From Oscillospiraceae bacterium (GTDB lineage: Bacteria > Bacillota > Clostridia > Oscillospirales > Acutalibacteraceae), in assembly GCA_902790325.1 (NCBI GenBank), contig CADARP010000001.1, forward strand, positions 186,001 through 250,000: 64,000 nucleotides of DNA, in the 5' to 3' direction. Below the pieces are notes generated by a model that was given only the letters and a program-made list of their open reading frames with translations, made no database searches and had not been told where the DNA came from. Position numbers and translations under genes: made by a program. Within the stretch, counting starts at the first letter, position 1; every line of letters starts with the position of its first letter. This document shows, one piece after another, positions 17,088 through 26,061 of the stretch.

Positions 17088-17909
17088 ATGAAACTGGGTA
17101 TCATTCAGGACTGGACGGAGGACGGTTTCCGATACGCTGCTTCCAAGGGGCTTCAGGCGGTCGAATACTGTGTCAACGGCAACTATGATACAGCGGAGTT
17201 TGCTTCTCACGTTCCCGAACTCAAGACGTACATCGAGAAGTACGGCATTTGTGTCGGTTCGATCGGGCGCTGGGGTTTCTTACGCATCGATGCGAACGGA
17301 AAGATCATTCCTTCCGCGCTGCAGGATGACAAGAATCTGATCGACGCGGCTTCCGCGCTGGGTTGTCCGGTGTTTAACTGCGGGTGCAATTATACGGAAG
17401 GTTTGTCTTTTGCGGAGAATTGTCGTATTGCGAAGGAGTATTTTTCCCTGCTGCTCGACTATGCGGAAGGGAAGAATGTCAAAATCGCCGTATTCAACTG
17501 TGATTGGGGCAACTTCGTTGTATCGCCCGATACGTGGCGCGTAATCCTTACCGATCTGCCTAAACTGGGTATCAAGTATGATACGTCGCACTGCATCGGC
17601 CGGGGCGGCGACTATTTGAAAGAGATGCTCGATTGGGGCGACCGCATTTATCACTTCCATGTCAAGGGTTCGAGCTATATTGCAGGCGAGCATTATGATG
17701 ATCCGCCTGCTGGTCTTGACGATGTGAAATGGGGTCCCGTGATGAATCTTTTGTATACCAAGGGCTATGACGGTATGCTGTCCATCGAACCGCACTCCGA
17801 CAAATGGAAAGGTGCGCTCGGTGATTGGGGCGTGGATTTCACGATCGCGTTCATTCGTCCGTATATTATGCCGGAAACCGCGGCGGGTAATTCGCCGTAT
17901 ATGCCATAA
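17088..17909 (+). CDS. sugar phosphate isomerase/epimerase-like TIM-barrel protein
   Basis: This 273-residue protein of the xylose isomerase-like fold has IAVFNCDWGNF and GIKYDTSHCIGRGGD (Asp/His), then YHFHVKGSSY (His) and a C-terminal LSIEPHSD Glu, consistent with the four-ligand metal site. TAAGGAG precedes the ATG, 5 nt after the ceramidase-like gene, so the two are probably coexpressed. It is not closely similar to the 13722 protein beyond the fold. Substrate is unknown. Confidence 0.82.
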   Translation: MKLGIIQDWTEDGFRYAASKGLQAVEYCVNGNYDTAEFASHVPELKTYIEKYGICVGSIGRWGFLRIDANGKIIPSALQDDKNLIDAASALGCPVFNCGCNYTEGLSFAENCRIAKEYFSLLLDYAEGKNVKIAVFNCDWGNFVVSPDTWRVILTDLPKLGIKYDTSHCIGRGGDYLKEMLDWGDRIYHFHVKGSSYIAGEHYDDPPAGLDDVKWGPVMNLLYTKGYDGMLSIEPHSDKWKGALGDWGVDFTIAFIRPYIMPETAAGNSPYMP

Positions 17910-17924
17910 AAAGGAGTGTTAATC

Positions 17925-18881
17925 ATGAAAAAAATTATTGCTGTTCTTTTGCTTGCCGCACTTGCGCTGTCTGTTTCGGCGTGCGGCGGAAAAACAACGA
18001 AACCGTCTGTCGACAAGACGACGGAAAAGGCAACAGAAGTCGTAACCGATCCTGCGGTGACGGAGCCTGAAGTAGGACGTATCGGCGAAAGAAGTACGTT
18101 CTATGTTTATATTCCCGAGCATTGGTGCAAGATGGAATACACGGGCGACGATACGCGTCTGCGTCTGTTCGACATTCCGAGCGCGCCGAAGATCGAAGAA
18201 GGCAAAACGCCCGAAGTGGAGATCAAAGTGGCTGCGGAAGCCGGCAAAAAGGAAGACGTCGACGCAGCGGTTGCGGAACTGCAGAAAAACGAAGGCGCAA
18301 AGAAGGGCAAGAACGCAAAGCTCGGCGGCGAGGATTTTACAGTTGTCACCTATACCGATGCGAAAGATAAGCGTGCCATTACGGCATATGTCGGTCTTGG
18401 CGGCGGGAGTCTTGCTTCTATCACGCTCAAGGGCATTGCGGCCGGAGACGAAGACGCTGCGGCGATTTTGCGCAGCATCAGCTTCAAGTCCATGGAAGCG
18501 CGCAAGATAACGACGACAACTACGACGAAAGCGGCAAAGCCGGCAACGACTGCGGCTAAAACGACCAAGACTGGCGATGAAAAAGCCGAAGCCGATCAGA
18601 CGACGAAAGCTGCAGAAGCAACCACGAAGAAAGCTGCTGAGAAAACAACTGCCGCTGCGGCCGCTTCTGTGAAGACAACGAAAGCCGCATCCGATACCAC
18701 AACCAAAGCTGCCGCGACGACTGCTGCAGCGAAGACAACGAAGGCTGCATCCGATAGCTCAACCAAAGCTGCCGCGACGACTGCAGCAGCGAAGACAACG
18801 AAAGCCGCATCCGATACCACGACCAAAGCTGCCGCGACGACTGCCGCCGCAAAGACAACGAAGGCCGCATCCGCAAACTGA
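17925..18881 (+). CDS. lipoprotein with a repeated Thr/Lys/Ala tail
   Basis: The signal peptide ends in a lipobox (LSVSAC), so the 318-residue product should be lipid-anchored at the outer face of the membrane. Residues about 45-190 form a compact domain of unknown family. The last 130 residues or so are low complexity, rich in Thr, Lys and Ala, and contain a 20-residue unit repeated about 3.4 times. AAGGAG lies upstream of ATG 17925, which is preferred over the ATG at 17916. The tail looks like a wall-spanning stalk or spacer, perhaps glycosylated; this is inference. Confidence 0.8.
   Translation: MKKIIAVLLLAALALSVSACGGKTTKPSVDKTTEKATEVVTDPAVTEPEVGRIGERSTFYVYIPEHWCKMEYTGDDTRLRLFDIPSAPKIEEGKTPEVEIKVAAEAGKKEDVDAAVAELQKNEGAKKGKNAKLGGEDFTVVTYTDAKDKRAITAYVGLGGGSLASITLKGIAAGDEDAAAILRSISFKSMEARKITTTTTTKAAKPATTAAKTTKTGDEKAEADQTTKAAEATTKKAAEKTTAAAAASVKTTKAASDTTTKAAATTAAAKTTKAASDSSTKAAATTAAAKTTKAASDTTTKAAATTAAAKTTKAASAN
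18671..18874 (+). repeat. 60-bp in-frame tandem repeat, about 3.4 copies
   Basis: The unit begins GAAGACAACGAA and recurs exactly every 60 bp with only scattered, mostly silent differences. It encodes KTTKAASDTTTKAAATTAAA-type 20-residue units in the lipoprotein tail. Confidence 0.9.
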
Positions 18882-18971
18882 TTTCGACGGATGTTTCTGT
18901 AGAAAGCAAGTTATATTTGTTTTCTCCATGTGGGTGCCGCAACCTTTAATCCGAATAACAGAGAATAGAAA

Positions 18972-19003
18972 ACAGCGTGTCGAGTATTCTTTCGGCACGC
19001 TGT
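18972..19003. terminator. bidirectional terminator between the lipoprotein gene and the glycan operon
   Basis: ACAGCGTG and CACGCTGT arms extend to a 12-bp stem with one G-T pair. ATTTCTAT follows on the plus strand and TTTCTATTCTC on the minus strand, so it can close both convergent units. Confidence 0.85.
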
Positions 19004-19050
19004 ATTTCTATATCAGGTTTTGTATATAAGGATCAGTCGGCGCATAAAGA

Positions 19051-20481
19051 CTACGCCAATTCGATCCAGATTGCATCATCATCGCCGGTACGGTTGTTAT
19101 ACAGGAAATCCTGCGCCATTTCACAGAGAGATGATCCGGGCGGTATCAGCTTCTGTATGGCTTCGATGCGGAAACGCTGTACGATTCGATCTGCTTTTTT
19201 TGCCAAAGCGGTGCAGACGGCGTTCTCGACCGTGTCCGGTGAATACGGTGCGTTGCCGGTGTAAATGTGACGCAATAACGTGTAAATAAAGTCGATCAAA
19301 TGTGTCTGCTTCGCTGTGTCGCGCTGGGCAGGGGAGAGCGTTTTCCATACTCCGGCAAATTTCGCCAAAGAAGACAGTTTGATCTTCTGCACCTTTCGGC
19401 ACACAGGAGGGATGATGCGCTTGTGTCCCGCAAGCTTATCCACAGGTAAAATGCTTCCTGCAAGAGAAAGAAACCCATCCGCATCCGCTGCGCCGATCGG
19501 GATCATTTTCTCGACGATTCCCGGAAAATTCAGCGGATACAACCGGTCAAAGGAAGAAATACCTTCCGTTTCACCTGCAAGTTGTTCAATACCGACGCTT
19601 TGGATATCGCAGGAAGCTGCGTCTGCGTCGACTGCGACGCGGCGCATTTTCCCGGCTGCATTGGCGATCGCAATCGTTGAAACGTCATAAAAGAAGCGTC
19701 CCTGATCGTCGGCATACCGGCGAATGTTCTGCACGTGCGTGTGTCCGGTGAAGACAACACGCACGTTTTCTTCGCACATAAGCGCATACAGCTCACGGTA
19801 TCCGCCGTAAAGCTCATAATCCGCCATATGGCGAAATACTTCCCACGGCGGCAGGACCGGATGATGCACGGCCAGCAGAACGTATTCGCCCGCTTCCTTT
19901 GCGTCGATCAGCTCTTTTTTGAGCCATGCCATTCCGTCAGCAAACAAGCCGCAGTGACTGCGACCGTTTCCGTTGTCGTCGATCATCACCAGCCGCACGC
20001 CTTCGCACAGCCGTACAATATACGATCCGCTTTCGCGGTGCACGCGCATTGCCTGCTTCGGCCCGAAATCATAATAGAAATCGAACAGCTCGCTTTTGCG
20101 CAGGAAGGGGATCGGTTCGGTGCCTGTTGCGGTATAGCGGCACGCAGAGAACGTGTTTTCATCGTCGCCGGCTCCGCAGTAATCGTGTGTGGCCGATAGG
20201 ACATATACGTGTTTGCCCGCATCGGTCAGACGCGTCAGGCGATCGCGGAATTCTTCGTGAGAAATACGATCGCCGTTATTGACGTTGTCGCCTGTAAACA
20301 CCACCGTGTCTGCTTCATCATCCTGAAGGATCTTCTCAAAAAACGCATCCAGAATTTCAGGCGTGGCTTTAAGTGCGATTTGATCGCCGCGCTCACGGTT
20401 GTTGATCGGGTCGCCCTCAACCCAGATCTGCGGTGAAACATAGTGCGTATCGGTCAGCAGATAAAATGTTGATTTCTTCAT
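19051..20481 (-). CDS. calcineurin-like phosphoesterase (metallophosphatase)
   Basis: This 476-residue protein without a signal peptide has the metallophosphatase motifs D11-T-H13, GD65N, an H-H-P motif (AVHHPVLPP) and GHTHVQN. The position where the family normally has GNH(E/D) reads A-T98-H99-D100, so the Asn metal ligand appears to be Thr; activity may be altered. The last 200 residues form an extra C-terminal region. It is the final gene of the ten-gene unit and lies 5 nt after the GPH transporter. It probably removes phosphate, or cleaves a phosphodiester, in the cytosol; the substrate is unknown. Confidence 0.83.
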   Translation of the reverse strand: MKKSTFYLLTDTHYVSPQIWVEGDPINNRERGDQIALKATPEILDAFFEKILQDDEADTVVFTGDNVNNGDRISHEEFRDRLTRLTDAGKHVYVLSATHDYCGAGDDENTFSACRYTATGTEPIPFLRKSELFDFYYDFGPKQAMRVHRESGSYIVRLCEGVRLVMIDDNGNGRSHCGLFADGMAWLKKELIDAKEAGEYVLLAVHHPVLPPWEVFRHMADYELYGGYRELYALMCEENVRVVFTGHTHVQNIRRYADDQGRFFYDVSTIAIANAAGKMRRVAVDADAASCDIQSVGIEQLAGETEGISSFDRLYPLNFPGIVEKMIPIGAADADGFLSLAGSILPVDKLAGHKRIIPPVCRKVQKIKLSSLAKFAGVWKTLSPAQRDTAKQTHLIDFIYTLLRHIYTGNAPYSPDTVENAVCTALAKKADRIVQRFRIEAIQKLIPPGSSLCEMAQDFLYNNRTGDDDAIWIELA

Positions 20482-20486
20482 ATTCT

Positions 20487-22013
20487 TTACGCTTCTTCGA
20501 CGCTGTCCACGCTTGCAACATAGTCGGAGACCATCTTGCTTCTGCGTTCGCTGAGTTCATAGTACATCTGTGCACGCTTTTTCTTGTTGATCGGCCAGAG
20601 CATCTTCGGCACGATACCCAGAGCGCTCGTAACCAGCGGGACGACCGTGCTCAGATAGAACAGCCATTTTTTCGTGCGTTCATCCTGCGTACCGATTTTC
20701 AGACCCTGAACGTATCCGACGCGTTTCATCACGTAGTTGTTCAAAGAGCCCATAAAGACGCCTTGAAGCTTGATCACAAGGCCTTTTGCAACGCCCGTGG
20801 TGGCTTCCATACGGTACCCGTGTTTCCATTCGCAGTAGTCCATGGCTTCGTTCCAAAGATCCGCATTGATGACCTTATTAACGCCGAACAGGAGTTTGCT
20901 GAAAAACTCGGTAAATCCGTATGCCGTGAGCATGACTTTCAGATTCTCGTAATTCTTGTTCGTTATACCGATCAGGAAGAATCCAAGCGTCACCATGTCG
21001 CCGTACATATCGGAGCCGACCCACAGGAATTTAGACGAAAAACGCCGACGCAGCGGGGCTACGAACGCGTAGCTGATGCTGCCGACCGGACCGGAAATGC
21101 CGCTGACAAGCGCTTTCATCGTATTGATCATGGAATTGGCGCCGAAGACGTCGATCCAGTAGTTGTCCTGGCTGGTGCCGACGCCGAAGCCCTGCAGGAA
21201 CTCGGACAGACACATCAGCAGAACGGGATAGTTCGTAAAGATAGCGCGGAACCCTTCCTTGATGCTCGGACGTTCGAGCGACTGCGGCACACGTTCCTTG
21301 GACACCAGGAAGAACCAGAAGGTGAACGCCGAAGAGACCAGCGCGCAGAAAACGCCCATCCCCATGAAAATGCTGCGCATCGGAATCTTCCATTTGCCGG
21401 TGGATACCATGTCATACATGAAACCAAAAATATACCGCGGCATGTCTTCGCCCATGTATCCGGTCAGGAGTTCCGCGAGCGTGATCAGCCGCACACGTTC
21501 TGTCGGGTTCGGCGTAATCGTCGACATGTAACCGCCTCTTGCGACGCCGGTGAACGTGTTCGCCGTCTCTGTAAATACACTGAAAATGTAGTAGAAAATC
21601 AGCTTTGGGATATATGTTCCGGCCGTGTTCGGGAAGAAATAGGGAATGAACCAGTACAGCAGACCGATCAACGTCATGGGGATCTGGAAGCCGATCAGGT
21701 ATGGACGGAACTTGCCCAGTCGTGTGCGCGTATTGTCAACAATGGCAGAGATGAATGTATCGTTGATGATGTCCCAGACACCGGTAAAGATGCCGACGAT
21801 CGCGGCAATGCCAAAGTCGATCTTGACGACGTCCCAGACAAAGCGCTGGCTGTATCCGTTGATGTTGAACGCGTTGGACCAGTCGTTGAACAGGTAGGCT
21901 ATTGTTTCTTTGGTGCCGACGTAGTTGTAACTGCGGAATACGTTGTTTTCTTTTTTCTTTTCTTCAGCCGCTTCAACAAGTGCAGCAGAGGTGCTTGTTT
22001 TATGCTCCGACAT
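20487..22013 (-). CDS. GPH-family (MFS) symporter, second copy
   Basis: This 508-residue polytopic protein has the GPH features: WDIINDTFISAIVDNTRTRLGKFRPYLIGF in the first third and about twelve hydrophobic segments. The N-terminal cytosolic stretch before the first helix is longer than in the 6539 transporter. It overlaps the upstream membrane-anchored protein by 14 nt and is followed 5 nt later by the phosphoesterase. In the operon it is the only visible importer, so it is the likely uptake route for the sugars released by the glycosidases. Confidence 0.9.
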   Translation of the reverse strand: MSEHKTSTSAALVEAAEEKKKENNVFRSYNYVGTKETIAYLFNDWSNAFNINGYSQRFVWDVVKIDFGIAAIVGIFTGVWDIINDTFISAIVDNTRTRLGKFRPYLIGFQIPMTLIGLLYWFIPYFFPNTAGTYIPKLIFYYIFSVFTETANTFTGVARGGYMSTITPNPTERVRLITLAELLTGYMGEDMPRYIFGFMYDMVSTGKWKIPMRSIFMGMGVFCALVSSAFTFWFFLVSKERVPQSLERPSIKEGFRAIFTNYPVLLMCLSEFLQGFGVGTSQDNYWIDVFGANSMINTMKALVSGISGPVGSISYAFVAPLRRRFSSKFLWVGSDMYGDMVTLGFFLIGITNKNYENLKVMLTAYGFTEFFSKLLFGVNKVINADLWNEAMDYCEWKHGYRMEATTGVAKGLVIKLQGVFMGSLNNYVMKRVGYVQGLKIGTQDERTKKWLFYLSTVVPLVTSALGIVPKMLWPINKKKRAQMYYELSERRSKMVSDYVASVDSVEEA

Positions 22014-23121
22014 TGCCTTCCACCTCCAACTCCAACTCTGTAATGAATACGGTTAATTCGTCCGTGTATGTCTTTCCCTCGTACTCGAGTGTCATCGAGA
22101 CTGTGACCTTTTCCTCGTGCGCTTCTTTCGCGACGGTCATTGTGCCGTCCGCATCAAACGTCAAAGCTTCCGGATCGGACGACGTGAACGTTAGTTTAAA
22201 ATCGTCCTTGCTCGCGTTTTCATTGACAAAGACAGCGGCGGGAAGTCTCTTGATATCACCGGGTTTTACGGCGATCGCTTCATCCGTGAAGTGTGCGCCG
22301 TAATACGAGAACTCGACGATCTGCGACGTGCCGTACGGCAGCACGATCTTTCCTTCCTTCTGCCCGAGCAGGTCGGCGGATTCATCAGTCAGAACGATCG
22401 TCGTAGTGACAAGCATGTCGCGTCGGATCTCGACGGATTTCAGCTCTTCGCTGGCGCGGTCGATCACAAAGTTCATAGACACGCTCTGCATTTCGATCTG
22501 CGTGTCGTTAAGCGCGGCGACGGGCGAGAGTTCCTTGCAGATGTTTTGATACGCATCGCTGTTCAGCATCGCCTGCGTATCCTCGCTGTTCGGATCGAAC
22601 GTCAGCGTCAGAAAATAGCGATCCGTATCCACAGTCTCATTCTTTTCGTTTTCACGACCTAATGTGATTGAGAAATCCGTGACGTCCTGCGCCTGTTTGA
22701 CGAAAGGCGGTATTGCATCGCGCACCTCGCGCAAACGAACGTTGCCGTCCTGTTTCGGATACATCTCTTTGATCTGGTCGCCGGCTTTCTTGCGAATGCC
22801 GAGCAGGATCGCATTGTCCGCTTTTGAGAACGGCGTCTGCCAGTCTTCATCCAGACGGCGCACATCCGTTCTCCATCTGCCTTCCGTGTTGTCGGCCGCA
22901 ACGGCGGCATTGTATTGGTTCATAGCGTATGCAAACGCCTTATCCTTATCTGTCAGCTCCTGCGTTAATAGCGGAACGTCGATTTCGGGCATCTGGAACT
23001 TCTCTTTATTGATCTCATTTTTGGCATAGAGAGTCACGCAGACAAAGCAGATGCCGATAATAACGACAACGACCAATACGCCGAGGAGGATAGTTTTACG
23101 GTTGCCCGAGTTTTTGCTCAT
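22000..23121 (-). CDS. membrane-anchored protein with a C-terminal Ig-like domain
   Basis: A single N-terminal membrane helix (residues about 11-31) anchors a 340-residue extracytoplasmic part. The central region is not recognised. The C-terminal 90 residues (LTFTSSDPEALTFDADGTMTVAKEAHEEKVTVSMTLEY, shown here only as its pattern of strands) look like a bacterial Ig-like (Big_2) domain: an S-S/D-x...G-T-V.A..G core. GAGGAGGG precedes the ATG, and the gene overlaps the upstream zinc-ribbon gene by 4 nt. Its role in the operon is unknown. Confidence 0.72.
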   Translation of the reverse strand: MSKNSGNRKTILLGVLVVVVIIGICFVCVTLYAKNEINKEKFQMPEIDVPLLTQELTDKDKAFAYAMNQYNAAVAADNTEGRWRTDVRRLDEDWQTPFSKADNAILLGIRKKAGDQIKEMYPKQDGNVRLREVRDAIPPFVKQAQDVTDFSITLGRENEKNETVDTDRYFLTLTFDPNSEDTQAMLNSDAYQNICKELSPVAALNDTQIEMQSVSMNFVIDRASEELKSVEIRRDMLVTTTIVLTDESADLLGQKEGKIVLPYGTSQIVEFSYYGAHFTDEAIAVKPGDIKRLPAAVFVNENASKDDFKLTFTSSDPEALTFDADGTMTVAKEAHEEKVTVSMTLEYEGKTYTDELTVFITELELEVEGNVGA

Positions 23122-23984
23122 AGTTCTTTGCCCTCCTCTTCTGCCTTCAGCGCTTCTTCGAGCGCTTTCAGGCGTTCCTCGCGTTCCGCCTCGCTCTCAA
23201 AGACCGGAAGAGGAAGCGAGTCGATATCGACTTCGCCGGAGCGGACTTTTTTGAGCAGTTCTTTACGCTTGAGATCGTTTTCTCTGAATTTAGGCTCGAT
23301 GCCCGCATTCAGGATCGCGCGGTTCAGCAGGTACATTACGGCGAACATAACAGCAGCCGCAAGCGCGCCGAAGCCGAGCACAGGGGAGGAGAATGCGTCC
23401 GGCTTTACGGCAAACCGAACCACTATGATCGCGGCCTGTGCCGCGAGTGCAATGATTATGCCGACAAGCGACGCGGTCTTCTGACGTTTCGTGCTGTCCG
23501 TGATATTAATAAAGCCTAACAAAAAGAACACAAAAATCACGACGTCGAGCAAAGCGACGACACAAAGCATACAGGCGGGGATCACACACGCGAGCGCTGT
23601 GCCCGAAAGAAGACTGCTGAAGGGAAGGAAAGGCAGGCTGAGCAGGAAATCGTTTTGGGATGCCTGGATAATCCCGATGATGCCCGCTGAGAAAGACTCA
23701 TGGAAAAACGGAAGATCATATCTTGCGCCTCCGAACGGGATCAGTAAAACTGCTGCGGCAATAAGTACCATAACCATTCGCGCGATCTGTAGTTTTCCGC
23801 CGATGAAATTTGCCTTGATGCGGGCTATCATCATGCGCGCAACAGCCGATTCGAGCTCTGTGCGTTTTGCATCGCGCGTCAAGCCGGCTTCCTGTGTGTA
23901 GTACATTATGTTCACGCCGCAATGCCTGCAGTTGGGTTTGAGATCATAGAAGGGGATCTCGCCTGCGCATTTTGGACATTTCAT
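23118..23984 (-). CDS. zinc-ribbon polytopic membrane protein
   Basis: C3, C6, C19 and C22 (CPKC ... CRHC) form a zinc ribbon at the very N-terminus, followed by a linker and four or five hydrophobic helices between about residues 65 and 225, then a charged Glu-rich C-terminus. Proteins of this shape are common in Firmicutes and uncharacterised. TGGAGG precedes the ATG. It overlaps the next gene by 4 nt, so the two membrane proteins are likely made together. No function can be assigned. Confidence 0.75.
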   Translation of the reverse strand: MKCPKCAGEIPFYDLKPNCRHCGVNIMYYTQEAGLTRDAKRTELESAVARMMIARIKANFIGGKLQIARMVMVLIAAAVLLIPFGGARYDLPFFHESFSAGIIGIIQASQNDFLLSLPFLPFSSLLSGTALACVIPACMLCVVALLDVVIFVFFLLGFINITDSTKRQKTASLVGIIIALAAQAAIIVVRFAVKPDAFSSPVLGFGALAAAVMFAVMYLLNRAILNAGIEPKFRENDLKRKELLKKVRSGEVDIDSLPLPVFESEAEREERLKALEEALKAEEEGKEL

Positions 23985-24015
23985 AGATTAGCCTCCATAT
24001 GCATAAAAAGGATAA

Positions 24016-25035
24016 TTACCTTTTGTCAAAGGGACTGATAATGAAGTTGATCACGTGCAGCCAGAAGAAAAGGAAATCACGGAAAGCGTGTCTCTCGCAG
24101 CAAATGGGGTTTTCTGCGATCGCCTTGAGACGGCTCTCGCCGAACAGACCTTCCGGAACGGTTGCGACAAAGTGATCGGGCTTTTCAATGCCGAGTGCAT
24201 ACAGCGCGATCGCCGCGACGTCACGGTTGTGCGTTCCTTCGGGCAGCGTCATTTTGTTGACGGAGTGACCCGCGACAGCGAGAACGGCAGAGCTTTCCTC
24301 CGGAGTCTGTCCGCCGTGACCGTTCGTTGTTTCGCCGTGATCGGCAACAACAATGAACATACTGTTGTCCATCAGCTCACGTTCGTCGATCGCATCATAG
24401 ATGTCGCCGAGGAATCTGTCAACTCTCTCGATCGCTTCATAGTATTCGTCGCTGAAGCCGCCGTGGCTGTGCGCTGCGTGATCGCAGTCATCCAGCTGCA
24501 CAAACATCAGCTTCGGCAGATTGCCGCGATTGAAATAGGAAACGATCGCAGCCGTAACAAGCGGATCGGAAAGGCGGTTGACCTTGTGCACATGCAGGTC
24601 GTTTTCGATAATGCCCTTGTTGATGTTGCTCCAGTGGCAGAACGACACAAGCTTATCCTGCGGGAATGCCTGACGCGCATAATAGAAAATGGATTTGTAT
24701 TCCGTATCGGATGTGCGCTGCTCTTTTGACGTGTTATCATTGGTCAGACCGTGCATGTCATACGTGACACCCGTCAGAATGGAACCCCAATTCTGCGCAC
24801 TGACCGTAACGTTTTCCGTGATGGCGGTGTGGGTATAGGCGTTGCGCTCGAAGATTCGGTCAAAGTTCGGCGTTTCGACTTTGTCGCTGCCGAACGCCGC
24901 ACCTGCGCCGTCGATGCCAATGATGAAAACATGTTCGTATGCGCCGAAGCTGTCGAACGTATTCGCAGCAAACGCCGTACTCATGCAGGAAAGAGCAAGC
25001 ATGAGCGCCAGAATGACAGAGATCGTTTTTTTCAT
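24016..25035 (-). CDS. exported alkaline-phosphatase-superfamily phosphodiesterase/phosphatase, paralogue 1
   Basis: A signal peptide (cut near AFAAN) precedes an alkaline phosphatase/type I phosphodiesterase core. Metal ligands are visible at D42 (IGIDGAG), in QLDDCDHAAHSHG, in VVADHGE and in NGHGG. By alignment with the VTNPNHASIVTG-type segment of the superfamily, S79 in VSAQNWGSILTG is the nucleophile candidate, with Ser in place of the usual Thr. The 339-residue length suits a single catalytic domain. GGAGG precedes the ATG. Its paralogue is 19 nt upstream. It likely acts outside the membrane on a phosphoester carried by a glycan or lipid; this is inference. Confidence 0.8.
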   Translation of the reverse strand: MKKTISVILALMLALSCMSTAFAANTFDSFGAYEHVFIIGIDGAGAAFGSDKVETPNFDRIFERNAYTHTAITENVTVSAQNWGSILTGVTYDMHGLTNDNTSKEQRTSDTEYKSIFYYARQAFPQDKLVSFCHWSNINKGIIENDLHVHKVNRLSDPLVTAAIVSYFNRGNLPKLMFVQLDDCDHAAHSHGGFSDEYYEAIERVDRFLGDIYDAIDERELMDNSMFIVVADHGETTNGHGGQTPEESSAVLAVAGHSVNKMTLPEGTHNRDVAAIALYALGIEKPDHFVATVPEGLFGESRLKAIAENPICCERHAFRDFLFFWLHVINFIISPFDKR

Positions 25036-25054
25036 TTTGTTTTTCCTCCTTTGA

Positions 25055-26047
25055 TCAGATCCATGCGGTGCATAATGTCACGATCCATGCGAGCGCGGAT
25101 GTGACTGCATCGAAGGGATCTTTATAGATTGCGCGTCTTTCGCCGCGCACATCAACGAATACATTTGCCGGGACGCGTGAAGTCATGCTGTCCGGCCGCT
25201 CGACGCCAAGCGCATACAGCGCAATCGCAGCCACGTCGCGGGTGCGCGTGCATTTGTCCATCGTTCCGCCGGAAATAACCGTCTTGCCGCGGACCGCGAT
25301 CGTGGTATTGGTTTCGCGCATGGAGAAACGGCCGTGACCGCCGCGCAGCTTGTGTCCGTGATCGGCTGCGACGATCAACAGTGTATCGTCGAGCATATCG
25401 TTTCTTTCCAAAGCATCGAAGATACGTCCGAGATACCCGTCGGCGGTTTCGATCGCGGCGAAGTATTCCGTAGAACCGCTTCCGTACGAGTGTCCGGCGC
25501 CGTCGACGCTGTCGAGCTGCACAAAGAATAGCGTCGGGGTGTTCCCTGCGTCGAAGTATGCGCAGATCGCATCGGTCAAGGCGTTGTCGTCCGTGATGTT
25601 GACTTCTTCAACGCCGATGTCCGTTTCGATAATGCCGTAATTGATCGCGTTCCAATTGACATACGATGCGAGCGCGCTGTCGGGCATTGCCTGACGGACA
25701 ACATTAAAAACGGAAGGATACTTCGTATCGCTTGTGCGCTGTACGGAAGATACCGTGCCGTTTTCCATCTTGGTTTTCAGAAAGGAAGCGCCGGTCAGCA
25801 TTGCGCCCCAGTTGGGACCGCTGTCTGTTTTGGTCTCCGTGCGCGCGGTATAGTCCACAGCACCGTCTTTGAAAAGACGGTCGAAATTCGGTGTGTGCGC
25901 CTGGCGGATAAATCTGCCTGCGCCGTCGATTCCGACGATCACGACATGACTGTAAGCGCCGTAGCTTCCGCTGTCGGCAGCAAACGCCGTAACCGTGCAG
26001 CCGAAAGCAAGCAGCAGCGCAAGGCAGACTGCGGTAAATCGATTCAA
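25055..26047 (-). CDS. exported alkaline-phosphatase-superfamily phosphodiesterase/phosphatase, paralogue 2
   Basis: This is a tandem paralogue of the preceding protein, with the same layout: signal peptide to AFAAD, D41 in VGIDGAG, S76 in SGPNWGAMLTG as the nucleophile candidate, QLDSVDGAGHSYG, AADHGHKLRGGHG. The start is taken at TTG 26047, with AAAGGAG 8 nt upstream and a clean signal peptide MNRFTAVCLALLLAF; the GTG at 26056 lies inside the ribosome binding site. Spacing to the 504-residue gene is 14 nt. The HAAH-type metal segment differs from the paralogue (DGAGH), so substrate choice may differ. Confidence 0.8.
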   Translation of the reverse strand: MNRFTAVCLALLLAFGCTVTAFAADSGSYGAYSHVVIVGIDGAGRFIRQAHTPNFDRLFKDGAVDYTARTETKTDSGPNWGAMLTGASFLKTKMENGTVSSVQRTSDTKYPSVFNVVRQAMPDSALASYVNWNAINYGIIETDIGVEEVNITDDNALTDAICAYFDAGNTPTLFFVQLDSVDGAGHSYGSGSTEYFAAIETADGYLGRIFDALERNDMLDDTLLIVAADHGHKLRGGHGRFSMRETNTTIAVRGKTVISGGTMDKCTRTRDVAAIALYALGVERPDSMTSRVPANVFVDVRGERRAIYKDPFDAVTSALAWIVTLCTAWI

Positions 26048-26061
26048 GTTAACCACTCCTT

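Noticed and set aside
18671-18874. Regular repeats that could be taken for a CRISPR array.
   Set aside because: The 60-bp units are contiguous, in frame and code for Thr/Lys/Ala repeats, with no unique spacers.
20433-22043. A 536-codon open frame antisense to the second GPH symporter.
   Set aside because: The translation is His/Arg-rich with no membrane or domain pattern; the opposite strand encodes a clear GPH protein.
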